Assembly (NCBI GenBank): GCA_037974335.1
Contig: CM075761.1
Location: 11,275,790 to 11,339,789 of the forward strand
Reading direction: 5' to 3'
Length of the DNA stretch: 64,000 nt
Source of the DNA: Prionace glauca
Taxonomy: Eukaryota; Chordata; Chondrichthyes; Carcharhiniformes; Carcharhinidae
Shown here: positions 30,160-40,600 of the stretch, one piece after another
Layout: each line of letters starts with the position of its first letter
Position numbering within the stretch: the stretch's first letter is position 1
Made by a program: the position numbers and the translations under genes
The notes under the pieces: model-generated
Seen by the model: only the letters and a program-made list of their open reading frames with translations
Told to the model about the DNA's origin: nothing
The model's database searches: none

Positions 30160-30690
30160 GGATGTCAAAAGTTGCAGCAGGACATAGATAGGATGCAGGA
30201 ATGGGCGGAGAAGTGGCAGATGGACTTCAACGCGGATAAATGTGTAGTAGTCCATTTCGGCAGAACCAACGGGATGAACGAGTACACTATTAAGGGCAGG
30301 GGTCTTAGTAGCGTTGAAGAGCAGAAGGATCTCGGGGTCCGGGTTCACAGGACTCTTAAATCGGCCTCGCAGGTGGAGGAGGTGGTCAAGAAGGTGTATG
30401 GTGTACTGGCCTTCATTAATCGAGGGATTGAGTTTAGGAGTCGGGAGGTAATGCTGCAACTTTACAGGACCCTTGTCAGGCCTCATTTGGAGTACTGTGC
30501 GCAGTTCTGGTCGCCTCACTATAGGAAAGATGTAGAAGCTATTGAAAGGGTGCAGAGGAGATTTACAAGGATGTTGCCTGGACTGGGAGGCATGCCTTAT
30601 GAAGATAGGTTGAGGGAGCTGGGACTCTTTTCCCTGGAGAGGCGAAGGTTGAGAGGCGACCTGATAGAAGTTTATAAAGTGTTGAGAGGT
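30160..30690 (+). mobile_element. CR1-a fold-back, inverted middle
   Basis: 531 bases that are the reverse complement of 29487-30016, with a 143-base spacer between the arms. They also pair with about 30796-31326. The plus frame reads QQDIDRMQEWAEKWQMDFNA onward and ends at KVLRG. Confidence 0.85.
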
Positions 30691-31543
30691 AACATCACCT
30701 CTGTAACTCCCTCCCCGCAACTTAAATATGTGTCCCCTCGTAGCGACCATTTCAACCCGGGGAAATAGCCTCTGAGAGTCCACCCTATCTATTCCTCTCA
30801 ACACTTTATAAACTTCTATCAGGTCGCCTCTCAAGCTTCGCCTCTCCAGGGAAAAGAGTCCCAGCTCCCTCAACCTATCTTCATAAGGCATGCCTCCCAG
30901 TCCAGGCAACATCCTTGTAAATCTCCTCTGCACCCTTTCAATAGCTTCTACATCTTTCCTATAGTGAGGCGACCAGAACTGCGCACAGTACTCCAAATGA
31001 GGCCTGACAAGGGTCCTGTAAAGTTGCAGCATTACCTCCCGACTCCTAAACTCAATCCCTCGATTAATGAAGGCCAGTACACCATACACCTTCTTGACCA
31101 CCTCCTCCACCTGCGAGGCCGATTTAAGAGTCCTGTGAACCCGGACCCCTAGATCCTTCTGCTCTTCAACGCTACTAAGACCCCTGCCCTTAATAGTGTA
31201 CTCGTTCATCCCGTTGGTTCTGCCGAAATGGACTACTACACATTTATCCGCGTTGAAGTCCATCTGCCACTTCTCCGCCCATTCCTGCATCCTATCTATG
31301 TCCTGCTGCAACTTTTGACATCCTTCCAGACCATCCACAACACCGCCGACCTTCGTGTCATCAGCGAACTTGCTAACCCATCCCTCCACTTCCTCATCCA
31401 GGTCATTTATGAAAATGACAAACAACAAGGGTCCCAGAACAGATCCCTGGGGCACCCCACTGGTGACTGACCTCCATTCCGAAAAAGACCCATCCACAAC
31501 CACTCTCTGCCTTCTGCAGGCAAGCCAGTTCTGGATCCACAAG
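30691..31543 (-). mobile_element. CR1-a fold-back, arm 3
   Basis: A direct repeat of arm 1 that extends further 5-prime into ORF2 (LWIQNWLACRRQRVVVDGSF). Only two differences from arm 1 were noticed over the shared part (AAGCTTCG for AACCTTCG, and CCCCTAG for CCCCGAG). A plus-strand CR1-a tail (31544-31602) is attached to its end. Confidence 0.85.
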
Positions 31544-31602
31544 CGCAACTCGAGGGCCGAAGGGCCTGTTTGTGCTGTAATGTTCTATGTTCTATGTTCT
31601 AT
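31544..31602 (+). mobile_element. CR1-a tail end, plus
   Basis: CGCAACTCGAGGGCCGAAGG and GTAATGTTCTATGTTCTATG abut the fold-back with no intervening LINE body. Confidence 0.8.
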
Positions 31603-32020
31603 ATATGCCTATCCACTGACCATTTGAACGCCCTTAAAGCTGGCGAGTCCACAACTGCTGCAGGAAGGGCATTCCACGCCCTTACTACCCTCTGAGTAAA
31701 GATACTACCTCCGAACTCCGCCCTATAATTACCAAACCTAATTTTCTGCGATGTCCCCTCGTTAAGTGTTAAGAATTAAGTGTCCAATATAGCGCCCATA
31801 GCCCTCTGCGGCAAACAGTTCCACTGATTCACCACCATCTGACTGAAGAAATTCCTCCTCATCTCTGTTTTAAAAGACGTTCCCTTTAGTCTGAGTTTGT
31901 GCCCTCTACTTTTCAGTTTATTCCCAGTGATGGAAACACCCTCCCCACGACCACTCTGTCCAAGCCTCGCAGTATCCTATAAGTTTCAATAACTTCCCCG
32001 CTTATCCTTTCAAACTTATA
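31603..32020 (-). mobile_element. two old CR1 3-prime fragments
   Basis: 31603-31765 has GGAAGGGCATTCCACGCCCT and ACTACCCTCTGAGTAAAGAT. 31770-32020 has GATTCACCACCATCTGACTG and GAAATTCCTCCTCATCTCTG. Both read as decayed ORF2 C-termini on the minus strand. Confidence 0.6.
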
Positions 32021-32740
32021 AGAACATAAGAAATAGGAGCAGGAGTAGGTCATCTAGCCCCTCGAGCCTGCCCCACCATTCAATAACATCATGGCTGATC
32101 TGAAGTGAAGCAGTTCCACTTTCCCACTTTCTCCCCATAACCCTTAATCCCCTTGCCTACCAAAAACCTATCTACCCGTGTCTTAAAAATATTTAGCGAG
32201 GTAGCCTCCACTACTTCAACGGGCAGAGAATTCCAGAGATTCACCACACTTTGAGTGAAGAAGTTCCTCCTCAACTCCGTTCTAAACTTCCCCCCCCCCT
32301 TTATCTTGAGGCTGTGCCCTCTAGTCCTGCTGTCCTTTCTGAGCGGGAAGAATCCCTCTACCTCTACCCTATCCTTCCCCTTCATTATATTATACGTCTC
32401 TATAAGATCCCCCATCATCCTTCTAAACTCCAACGAGTACAGACCCAGTCTATTTAGTCGTTCTTCATAGTCCAACCCTCTCATCTCCGGTATCAGCCTA
32501 GTGAATCTTCTCTGCACTCCCTGTAAGGCCAAAATATCCTTGTGCAAGTGTGGCGACCAAAACTGCACACAGTACTCCAGCTGCGGCCTTACCAGTGCCC
32601 TGTACAGTTGCAGCAAGACCTCCCTGCTTTTTATATTCAATCCACCTCGCTATAAAAGCCAGCATCCCATTCGCCTTCTTGATCACCTGTTGCACCTGCA
32701 GACTAGATTTTTGCGACTCATACACAAGGACCCCCACAAT
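32021..32740 (-). mobile_element. CR1-b 3-prime end
   Basis: The tail has AACATAAGAAATAGGAGCAG. The frame at 32089-32640 is open over 183 codons (RRFTRLIPEMRGLDYEERLN, FFTQSVVNLWNSLPVEVVEA). It is truncated at the ESQKSSLQVQQV region. Confidence 0.85.
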
Positions 32741-32754
32741 TGTGTAAAGAAAAA

Positions 32755-33286
32755 AAATATCAGAGCATTGAGTATAGGAGTTGAGACTTAATGTTACAAT
32801 TGTACAAGGCATCGGTAAGGCCACAGTTGGAGTACTATGCTTAATTCTGTTCGCCCTGCTATAGGAAGGACACTGGGAACAATGGAAAAAAAAAGATGTT
32901 ACTGGGACTAGAACGTTTGAATTAAAAGGAGAAACTGGATAGGCTGGATTTTTTTTCCTGACGTAGGAGATGAGGAATGACCTTACAGAAAATTAGAAAA
33001 TAATGAGGTGCATAGATAAGTTAAGTAGACATGTTAAGTAGATAAATTAAGTTTATTTCCCCTTGAGTTTGGGGGTCCAAAACTAGAGGGGATAGGTTGA
33101 AGTGAGAGGGGAAAGATTTAAAAGAGACTTGAGGGGCAACTTTTTACACGTAGAGCGTGGTGCCTGTATGGAATGAGCTAACAGAGGGGGATGGTAGAGC
33201 AGGGCACGAATACAACATTTAGAAGACATTTGGACAGGCACATGGATGGAAGAGTTTGAGCGGATATGATCGAACGCTGGCAAATG
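32755..33286 (+). mobile_element. old CR1 3-prime end, first half
   Basis: CACAGTTGGAGTACTATGCT, AGAGGGGATAGGTTGAAGTG and GACATTTGGACAGGCACATG follow CR1 C-terminal order. The copy is broken by CR1-c and resumes at 36958. Confidence 0.7.
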
Positions 33287-33381
33287 AACATAGAACATAG
33301 AACATAGAACATTACAGCGCAGAACAGGCCCTTCGGCCCACGATGTTGCGCCGACCAGTTACAAAACAATGACCCACTAGC

Positions 33382-36162
33382 CTAAACCAATCCCTTTTCG
33401 TCCATAAACCTATCCACAGATCTTTTAAACGCCCCCAAGCTAGGTGCATTTACAACTGCAGCTGGCAGGGCATTCCAGTCCCTCACCACCCTCTGGGTAA
33501 AGAACCTACCCCTGATATCTGTCCTATAACTACCCCCCCTTAATTTAAAATCGTGCCCCCTCGTGTTAGCTTTCTCCATCCTAGGAAAAAGGCTATCACT
33601 ATCTACCCTGTCTAAACCTCTAATCATCTTATATGTTTCAATGAGATCCCCTCTTAGCCGCCTTCTTTCCAGCGAAAACAACCCCAAATCTCTCAATCTC
33701 TCCTCATAGGATCTCCCCTCCATACCAGGCAACATCCTGGTAAACCTCCTCTGCACCCTCTCCAAAGCCTCTACATCCTTCCTGTAATGTGGGGACCAGA
33801 ACTGCACACAAAACTCCAAGTGCGGCCGCACCAGAGATGTGTACAGTTGCATCATGACGCTGCGACTCCTAAATTCAATCCCCCTACCAATAAACGCCAA
33901 AACTCCGTATGCCTTCTTAACAACTTTATCTACTTGATTCCCAACTTTCACGGATCTATGTACACATACACCTAGATCCCTCTGCTCCTCCACACTATTC
34001 AAAGTCCTCCCGTTAGCCCTATACTCAACACATCTGTTATTCCTACCGAAATGAATTACCTCACACTTCTCCACATTAAACTCCATCCGCCACCTCTCAG
34101 CCCAGCTCTGCAACCTTTCTAAGTCATCCTGCAAACTATGACACCCTTCCTCACAATCTACCACACCTCCGACTTTGGTGTCATCAGCAAACTTACTAAT
34201 CCACCCAACTATACCCTCATCCAGATCATTAATAAAAATTACAAACAGCAGTGGCCCCAAAACAGATCCCTGAGGCACACCACTTGTAACCGAACTCCAT
34301 GACGAATATTTCCCATCAACCACCACTCTCTGTCTCCTATCTGCTAGCCAATTCCTGATCCAATTACCTAGATCACCCCCAATCCCATACATCTGCATTT
34401 TCTGCAGAAGCCTACCATGGTGAACCTTATCAAACGCCTTGCTAAAATCCATATACACCACATCAACTGCCTTACCCCTATCCACCTCTTTGGTCACTTT
34501 CTCAAAGAACTCGATAAGGTTAGTAAGGCATGACCTACCCGCTACAAAACCATGCTGACTATCTCTAATCAACTCATTACTTTCCAAATAACTATAAATC
34601 CTGTCTCTAATAATCCTTTCCAAAACCTTACCCACCACAGAAGTAATACTCACCGGTCTATAATTCCCAGGGAAGTCCCTTCTCCCCTTCTTAAACAATG
34701 GGACAACATTTGCTGTCCTCCAATCTTCTGGTACTATACCAGAGACTAACGACGACCTGAAGATCAGAGCCAGAGGCTCCGCAATCACCCCTCTTGCCTC
34801 CCAAAGAATCCTAGGGTAAATCCCATCTGGACCAGGGGACTTATCTATTTTCAAACCCTCTAAAATATCCAGCACATCCCCCGTATCAACTGCAATACTA
34901 TCTATTTCACACCCCTGCACCCCAGTGTCCTCCTCAGCTACATTCCTGTCCCCTTGCGTGAACACCGAAGAGAAATATTGGTTCAACGCCTCTCCAATCT
35001 CCTCCGGTTCCACACACAACTTCCCTCTACTGTCTGTAACTGGCCCTAATCTTGTCCTAACCAACCTTCTGTTCTTGACATACCTGTAAAACGCCTTAGG
35101 GTTCTCCTTAATCCTATCAGCCAAAATCATCTCATGCCCTCTTTTGGCCCTTCTTAACTCCCTCTTCAACTCCCTCCTAGCCAATCTAAAACTTTCTAAT
35201 GCACTACCTGAGCCCTCAAGCCTCATCCGAACATAAGCCTCCTTTTTCTTCCTAACCAACGAATCAACTTTTTTGGTGCACCACGGTTCCCTGGGCCTAC
35301 CAAATCCTCCTTGCCTGACAGGGATATACTTATCACAGACCCGCAATAGCTGCTCCTTGAAAAATCTCCACATCTCGGATGCTCCCAGTCCCTGTAATCT
35401 CCCATTCCAACCAATGCTTCCTAATTCTCTCCTAATAGCCTCATAATTACCCTTCCCCCAGCTGAAACTACTGACCCGAGGTTCATGCCTATCCCTTTCC
35501 ATCACTAAGGTGAACGTAATCGAATTGTGATCACTATCCCCAAACTGTACACCAACTTCCAAGTCTAGCACCTGGTCTGGCTCATTACCGAGCACCAAAT
35601 CCAATATAGCCTCACCTCTCGTCGGCCTATCTACATACTGAGTCAAAAAACCTTCTTGCACACTTTGAACAAAAACTGACCCCTCTAACGTGCCAGAGCT
35701 GTAGCAATTCCAATCTACATGAGTAAAGTTAAAGTCCCCCATAACAATTACCCTATTACTTTCACTCCTAACAAGGATCGTCTCCGCAATCCTTTCCTCA
35801 ACCTCTCTAGAACTTTTTGGAGTTCTATAAAAGACTCCCAACAGGGTGACCTCTCCTCTCCTATTTCTAATCTCCGCCCATATTACCTCAACAGACAAGT
35901 CCTCATCAAAGTTCCTCTCAGACACTGAGATACAGTCCTTGACCAATAATGCTACCCCACCCCCCCTTCTACCTCCTTGTCTACTCCGATTAAAGCATTT
36001 GTACCCCGGGACCAGCAACATCCATTCCTGACCCTGCTCTATCCAAGTCTCTGAAATGGCCACAACATCGAAGTCCCAGGTACTGGTCCACGCTACAAGT
36101 TCATCCACCTTATTGCGAATACTCCTCGCATTAAAGTATACACATTTCAAACCACATTCCAA
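33382..36162 (-). CDS. CR1-c ORF2: endonuclease and reverse transcriptase, open
   Basis: 926 codons from LECGLKCVYFNARS, and the frame stays open upstream to near the ORF1 stop at 36264, giving about 960. Endonuclease blocks: FNARSIRNKVDEL, AISETWIEQGQEW, GGRRGGGVALL, VIVMGDFNFTHVDW, LDLVLGNEP, SDHNSITF. Reverse transcriptase: KSPGPDGIYPRILW, NYRPVSITSVVGKVLER, SQHGFVAGRSCLTNLIEF, VYMDFSKAFDKVHHGR, GVPQGSVLGPLLF and the catalytic FADD. The C-terminus ends FMDEKGLV. No stop or shift was seen. As in CR1-a, no ATG marks the start, so coupling to ORF1 is likely. Confidence 0.9.
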   Translation of the reverse strand: MECGLKCVYFNARSIRNKVDELVAWTSTWDFDVVAISETWIEQGQEWMLLVPGYKCFNRSRQGGRRGGGVALLVKDCISVSERNFDEDLSVEVIWAEIRNRRGEVTLLGVFYRTPKSSREVEERIAETILVRSESNRVIVMGDFNFTHVDWNCYSSGTLEGSVFVQSVQEGFLTQYVDRPTRGEAILDLVLGNEPDQVLDLEVGVQFGDSDHNSITFTLVMERDRHEPRVSSFSWGKGNYEAIRRELGSIGWNGRLQGLGASEMWRFFKEQLLRVCDKYIPVRQGGFGRPREPWCTKKVDSLVRKKKEAYVRMRLEGSGSALESFRLARRELKRELRRAKRGHEMILADRIKENPKAFYRYVKNRRLVRTRLGPVTDSRGKLCVEPEEIGEALNQYFSSVFTQGDRNVAEEDTGVQGCEIDSIAVDTGDVLDILEGLKIDKSPGPDGIYPRILWEARGVIAEPLALIFRSSLVSGIVPEDWRTANVVPLFKKGRRDFPGNYRPVSITSVVGKVLERIIRDRIYSYLESNELIRDSQHGFVAGRSCLTNLIEFFEKVTKEVDRGKAVDVVYMDFSKAFDKVHHGRLLQKMQMYGIGGDLGNWIRNWLADRRQRVVVDGKYSSWSSVTSGVPQGSVLGPLLFVIFINDLDEGIVGWISKFADDTKVGGVVDCEEGCHSLQDDLERLQSWAERWRMEFNVEKCEVIHFGRNNRCVEYRANGRTLNSVEEQRDLGVCVHRSVKVGNQVDKVVKKAYGVLAFIGRGIEFRSRSVMMQLYTSLVRPHLEFCVQFWSPHYRKDVEALERVQRRFTRMLPGMEGRSYEERLRDLGLFSLERRRLRGDLIETYKMIRGLDRVDSDSLFPRMEKANTRGHDFKLRGGSYRTDIRGRFFTQRVVRDWNALPAAVVNAPSLGAFKRSVDRFMDEKGLV

Positions 36163-36263
36163 ACTCTGTTCCGCCCCTCCCCCGCAATGCCGGGCATTGC
36201 AGTCCCCATCTACGCCCCCCTCACTTTCACCCCCTCTACTCAGGATCCCACCTCCCCTCTGAA

Positions 36264-36929
36264 TCAGTTTAAACCACTCCGCATAACCTTAACAAATTTA
36301 CCTCCCAGGATATTTGTTCCCCTTTGGTTCAGGTGAATCCCATCCCTCTGATAAAGGTCCCACCTTCCCCAGAACGAGCCCCAATTGTTCAAGTACTTAA
36401 ACCCCTCCCTCCTGCACCATCCCCTCAGCCACGAGTTCAAGCTTTCCCTCCCTCTATTCCTCTCTAAACTATCCCGTGGCACAGGCAAGAGTCCAGAGAT
36501 AACCACTCTGTCTGTCTTGGCCTTTAGCTTCCACCCCAACTCCATGAATCTCTGCTTAATGTCCCCTTCCCTTAGCCTTCCTATATCATGCGTCCCCACA
36601 TGAATAATAACTTGGGGTTGATCCCCCTCTCCCCTGAGAGTCTTGAATATCCTCTCTGAGACATCCTGGACCCCAGCCCCTGGTAGGCAACACACCAGCC
36701 CTGAGTTCCTATCATTGTTACCGACTCTCCTATCCGTCCCTTTAACGGTGGAGTCCCCAATTACAAGACCTAATCTTTGGCTACCCCTAACCACCTGAGC
36801 TTTTACAGTAGGCTCATCCCCAGAGATCTGCTCCCTTTGGCTATCCCCAGTTGATCCCTCCTCAACTGTAGCCTCCAGGACCGAAAACCTATTTTGGAGG
36901 GGAACAGCCCCAGGGGATTTTCCCCCCAC
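36264..36929 (-). CDS. CR1-c ORF1 esterase, N-terminus missing
   Basis: 221 codons: VPLQNRFSVLEATVEEG, then the SGNH esterase with nucleophile block RLGLVIGDSTVKGTDRR, VCCLPGAGVQDVSERIF, VIIHVGTHDIGRLREGD, VISGLLPVPRDSLE and the last block DGIHLNQRGTNILGGKF. Ser in GDS and His in IHLN are present. The N-terminal cysteine-rich and coiled-coil part seen at 52.8 kb is lost by 5-prime truncation. Confidence 0.8.
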   Translation of the reverse strand: MGGKSPGAVPLQNRFSVLEATVEEGSTGDSQREQISGDEPTVKAQVVRGSQRLGLVIGDSTVKGTDRRVGNNDRNSGLVCCLPGAGVQDVSERIFKTLRGEGDQPQVIIHVGTHDIGRLREGDIKQRFMELGWKLKAKTDRVVISGLLPVPRDSLERNRGRESLNSWLRGWCRREGFKYLNNWGSFWGRWDLYQRDGIHLNQRGTNILGGKFVKVMRSGLN

Positions 36930-36957
36930 TTGCTTCTTTCCCCTCCTCTTGGCAGTG

Positions 36958-37043
36958 GGATCATGTCAGGTTAGGAAACCTGTTCGACATGGCAGAAATG
37001 TGCCGAAGGGCCTGTTTCAGTGATGTATATCTCTATGACTCGA
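36958..37043 (+). mobile_element. old CR1 tail, second half
   Basis: AGGTTAGGAAACCTGTTCGA, GCCGAAGGGCCTGTTTCAGT and TCTATGACTCGATGG complete the element broken at 33286. Confidence 0.7.
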
Positions 37044-37504
37044 TGGCTAATTGTACCATTCATCTTCAGTCTGTGCCCCCACTGGGCACTACTGTCAGTC
37101 GAAAAGATTCTCATTTTTCTACTAATCAAATGCTCTCGAATTTGGAAATTTTTTTTTCAAACATTGACTGCTCCAAGGAATACAAGCCCAGCACCCCACT
37201 TCCCCCCACGCGAACGGAATTCGCTCATTCCTTCCTGAAAATTCTCCTTTGCATCTGCTCCAAGCCATTGATATTCTTTCCAAACGTTAGTGCTTGCAAC
37301 TGAAGGCTATGTTATACATGTGTCCAGCCAATTATTCGAATAAGTTTCAAAAAAATTCCTAGCTTGATTTCTCAATTTTAAAAGTTCAGGGTGCATGCAT
37401 ATGGCATTCAGCAGTCACGTGAGTTTATCCTTCCATCTCCCAAGATTTATGGAATTTCAGATTGTTTATGGCACACAGGCAAACTATTTAGCCAATACGA
37501 CAAA
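37044..37504. other. probable decayed repeat; no gene seen
   Basis: AT-rich. A weak resemblance to minus-strand CR1 text near 37060-37260 (CAAGGAATACAAGCCCAGCA) is all that can be said. Confidence 0.3.
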
Positions 37505-37822
37505 GACAGAAGATGACGAGCGACTTAATAGAATTCTATAAAATTATAGAAGGGCGTAGCTAAGATGAAGAATTGGTCGCTTTTTTACCAGGTCAATTAC
37601 AAGGGGGCACAAGTTCAAGGTAAGGGGGAGAAGTTCAGTGTTACAGTGCAAGGGAAATTCTTTACACAGAGAGTGGTGGGGGGCTGTACCAGGAATGCAG
37701 TACCAGGACGCATCTGGATAATCAACTGACAGGCAGAGGGGTACAGATGGTTGGTCTAGACAGGCCAACCTGATCGGTGCGGGCCTCGTTCTGGACTGTA
37801 CATTTTTTTGTTCTTTGATACC
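37505..37822 (+). mobile_element. old CR1 3-prime end
   Basis: GAGGGGCACAAG-like text (GGGGGCACAAGTTCAAGGTA), GAAATTCTTTACACAGAGAG and a tail GGTGCGGGCCTCGTTCTGGA. Very diverged. Confidence 0.55.
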
Positions 37823-37985
37823 TGCACTGCAAGAACAACTCAGTCACATTCCTCTACCATTCCCCTCCAACTTGTTTTTTTTTTACCCAATTTATTTAAT
37901 TCTCGAATTCGCGTTGGACAGCCTCGAGCAACTGGGCCTCCAGTTAGTTCCAAGTGCTGCATTTCCCATCCATTCTACCCCTCTA
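37823..37985 (-). repeat. S2 repeat, minus copy
   Basis: Reverse-complement text (ACTGGAGGCCCAGTTGCTCG, GGTAGAGGAATGTGACTGAG) matches 48490-48660 and 58420-58515 plus 58947-59000 in diverged form. Confidence 0.6.
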
Positions 37986-38280
37986 CTTGTGTTTCCTCTG
38001 GGAGTTCTGGTTTCCTCCCACAATCAAAAGATGAGCAGGTTTGTTGGATTGGCCATGCTAACCTGCTCCTTAGCTTTCCAGAATGTCCAGGTTAGCTGGA
38101 TTTCCCGTGTTAAATTGCCCCTTTGTGATCCAAGATGTGTAGGTTGGGGGATTCGCGGTGTAAATGTGTAGGGTTATTGGGATAGGGCCTGAGTAAAATG
38201 CTCTGTTGGAGAGTCGGTGAAGGCTTGATGATCTAAATGTCCTCCTTCTGCACCGTAGGATTGTATGATTTGTGTAGGTT
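37986..38280 (+). mobile_element. V-SINE, decayed
   Basis: TGGTTTCCTCCCACAATCAA, GGATTGGCCATGCTAACCTG and a tail TCTGCACCGTAGGATTGTAT. Confidence 0.65.
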
Positions 38281-38426
38281 CACGAGCAGGCAATTAGTTA
38301 TCGTGTGATGGATGTGTTAGAATCTTTTCCAACAACCTAAATTCAATATTTGTTCTTAATACTTATAAAATAGCAGCACCCAAAAAAAACATAGTCCATT
38401 CAGCTCACCGAGTGTACTTCCATACG

Positions 38427-38627
38427 ATCGTGGGCAGCACCGTGGCACAGGGGTTAGCAGTGTTGCCTCATATTGCTAGAGGCCCAGGTTCAATTCCCAG
38501 TTTGGGTCATTGTTTGTGTGCGTTTGCACGTTCTCCCCATGTCTGCGTAGGTTTAGCCCGCGTGCTCTGATTTCCCCCACCTCGTCCAAAGATGTGCAGG
38601 TTAGATGAATTGGCCATGTTTAATTAG
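38427..38627 (+). mobile_element. V-SINE, 3-prime part replaced by CR1-c
   Basis: The head GGGCAGCACCGTGGCACAGG, GTTCAATTCCCAGTTTGGGT and core are present. The text stops at GGCCATGTTTAATT, where the CR1-c tail begins. Confidence 0.75.
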
Positions 38628-38872
38628 AACATAGAACATAGAACATAGAACATTACTGCGCAGAACAGGCCCTTCGGCCCACGATGTTGCGCCGACCAGT
38701 TACAAAACAATGGCCCACTAGCCTAAACCAATCCCTTTTCATCCATAAACCTATCCACAGATCTTTTAAACGCCCCCAAACTAGGTGCATTTACAACTGC
38801 AGCTGGCAGGGCATTCCAGTCCCTCACCACCCTCTGGGTAAAGAACCTACCCCTGACATTTGTCCTATAACT
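38628..38872 (-). mobile_element. CR1-c 3-prime end, 245 bp
   Basis: AACATTACTGCGCAGAACAG through CTGACATTTGTCCTATAACTAC, where the next CR1-c tail follows immediately. Confidence 0.85.
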
Positions 38873-39855
38873 ACATAGAACATAGAACATAGAACATTAC
38901 AGCGCAGAACAGGCCCTTCGGCCCACGATGTTGCGCCGACCAGTTACAAAACAATGACCCACTAGCCTAAACCAATCCCTTTTCATCCATAAACCTATCC
39001 ACAGATCTTTTAAACGCCCCCAAACTAGGTGCATTTACAACTGCAGCTGGCAGGGCATTCCAGTCCCTCACCACCCTCTGGGTAAAGAACCTACCCCTGA
39101 CATCTGTCCTATAACTACACCCCCTTAATTTAAAATCTTGCCCCCTCGTGCTAGCTTTCTCCATTCTAGGAAAAAGGCTATCACTATCTACCCTATCTAA
39201 ACCTCTAATCATCTTATATGTTTCAATGAGATCCCCTCTTAGCCGCCTTCTTTCCAGCGAAAACAACCCCAAATCTCTCAATCTCTCCTCATAGGATCTC
39301 CCCTCCATACCAGGCAACATCCTGGTAAACCTCCTCTGCATCCTCTCCAAAGCCTCTACATTCTTCCTGTAATGTGGGGACCAGAACTGCACACAAAACT
39401 CCAAGTGCGGCCGCACCAGAGATGTGTACAGTTGCATCATGACGCTGCGACTCCTAAATTCGATCTATGTACACATACACCTAGATCCCTCTGCTCCTCC
39501 ACACTATTCAAAGTCCTCCCGTTAGCCCTATACTCAACACATCTGTTATTCCTACCGAAATGAATTACCTCACACTTCTCCACATTAAACTCCATCCGCC
39601 ACCTCTCAGCCCAGCTCTGCAACCTTTCTAAGTCATCCTGCAAACTATGACACCCTTCCTCACAATCTACCACACCTCCGACTTTGGTGTCATCAGCAAA
39701 CTTACTAATCCACCCAACTATACCCTCATCCAGATCATTAATAAAAATTACAAACAGCAGTGGCCCCAAAACAGATCCCTGAGGCACACCACTTGTAACC
39801 GAACTCCATGACGAATATTTCCCATCTAGCACCACTCTCTGTCTCCTATCTGCTA
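38873..39855 (-). mobile_element. CR1-c 3-prime end, about 980 bp, with internal deletion
   Basis: Two open minus frames (38967-39440 and 39437-39835) together cover the ORF2 C-terminus. Compared with the 33 kb copy, bases matching 33877-33952 (76 nt) are missing at about 39461, which shifts the frame. It is joined head to tail with the previous CR1-c end. Confidence 0.85.
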
Positions 39856-39869
39856 TGTTCTTATGTTAT

Positions 39870-40135
39870 GTTCTCATTTCTACTCTGACGAGCACGGGAC
39901 ACCGGAAGTAATCCTGGCATCAGTACCTGTGAGGTCCGATTGCTGAACTTTCGTCTTTGCTCCCTATATTCTGTTTTTTGAACCACATCCCCTTTTTTTT
40001 ATCTATGTCGCTTGCACCAACATCTACTATGAGCACTGGCTGTTCGTCCTCTCTCTCCAAAAGACCTGCAGCGGCTCCAAGACATTCGTGACCGTAGCAC
40101 TAGGGAGGCAACACACTATCCTGGTGTCTCGTTTG
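39870..40135 (-). mobile_element. CR1-type ORF1 fragment, decayed
   Basis: The minus strand reads RDTRIVCCLPSATVTNVLEP, alignable with the ORF1 phrase GLVCCLPGAGVRDVSDRV of CR1-a. The rest is shifted. It lies where the receptor transmembrane exon would be expected if the 40.5 kb copy had kept one. Confidence 0.5.
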
Positions 40136-40145
40136 CGGCGACAGA

Positions 40146-40480
40146 AACAAAGAACAAAGAACAAAAACAGCCCGGGAAACAGGCCCTTCGGCCCAACGAG
40201 CCCGCGCCGCCAATTTAACATTACAAGTCCCCCCCTCCACCCATGACCCCTATCTATTGTTTGTGGCATTCCACATTGAGGGAAACTAATTTAGGGACAA
40301 TTTACTACCTCCAATCAGCCTAATAGCACATCTTTGGGGTGTGGGAGGAATCCGGAGCACCCGGAGAAAACCCACGCAAGCACGGGGAGAATGTGCAAAC
40401 TCCCACAGACACCGGCCCAAATCCATGTATCTACACAGCAAACAGTGATAGTCACTGAGCTGTCGTGTTGCCCCGCATCT
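40146..40480 (-). mobile_element. V-SINE-C, minus
   Basis: GAACAAAAACAGCCCGGGAA, GGGGTGTGGGAGGAATCCGG and CACTGAGCTGTCGTGTTGCC. It is in the same position relative to the flanking segment as the copy at 28098-28440. Confidence 0.8.
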
Positions 40481-40483
40481 GGT

Positions 40484-40600
40484 CCAGTTTAAGCGCACAC
40501 TAACGACGTGAAGTACGAGGCTACTTTCCAACATCCAAGAGCAACCCTTGTACGAGCCACTGCGTGTCTGCCCCTCGTTGGACAACAAGGCGGACCGACT
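40484..40600. repeat. duplicated receptor-locus segment, copy at 40.5 kb
   Basis: TCCAGTTTAAGCGCACACTA, GAAGTACGAGGCTAC and TCTGCCCCTCGTTGGA match 28794-29000. Confidence 0.75.

Larger units (their letters stand above)
33287..36957 (-). mobile_element. CR1-c LINE with open ORF2, 5-prime truncated in ORF1
   Basis: The element runs from the AACATAG tail through a complete ORF2 into ORF1 and is cut near CACTTGCTTCTTTCCCCTCC. It is the best CR1-c copy in the window and sits inside an older plus-strand CR1, whose text joins across it (CTGGCAAATG before, GGATCATGTCAGG after). Confidence 0.9.
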
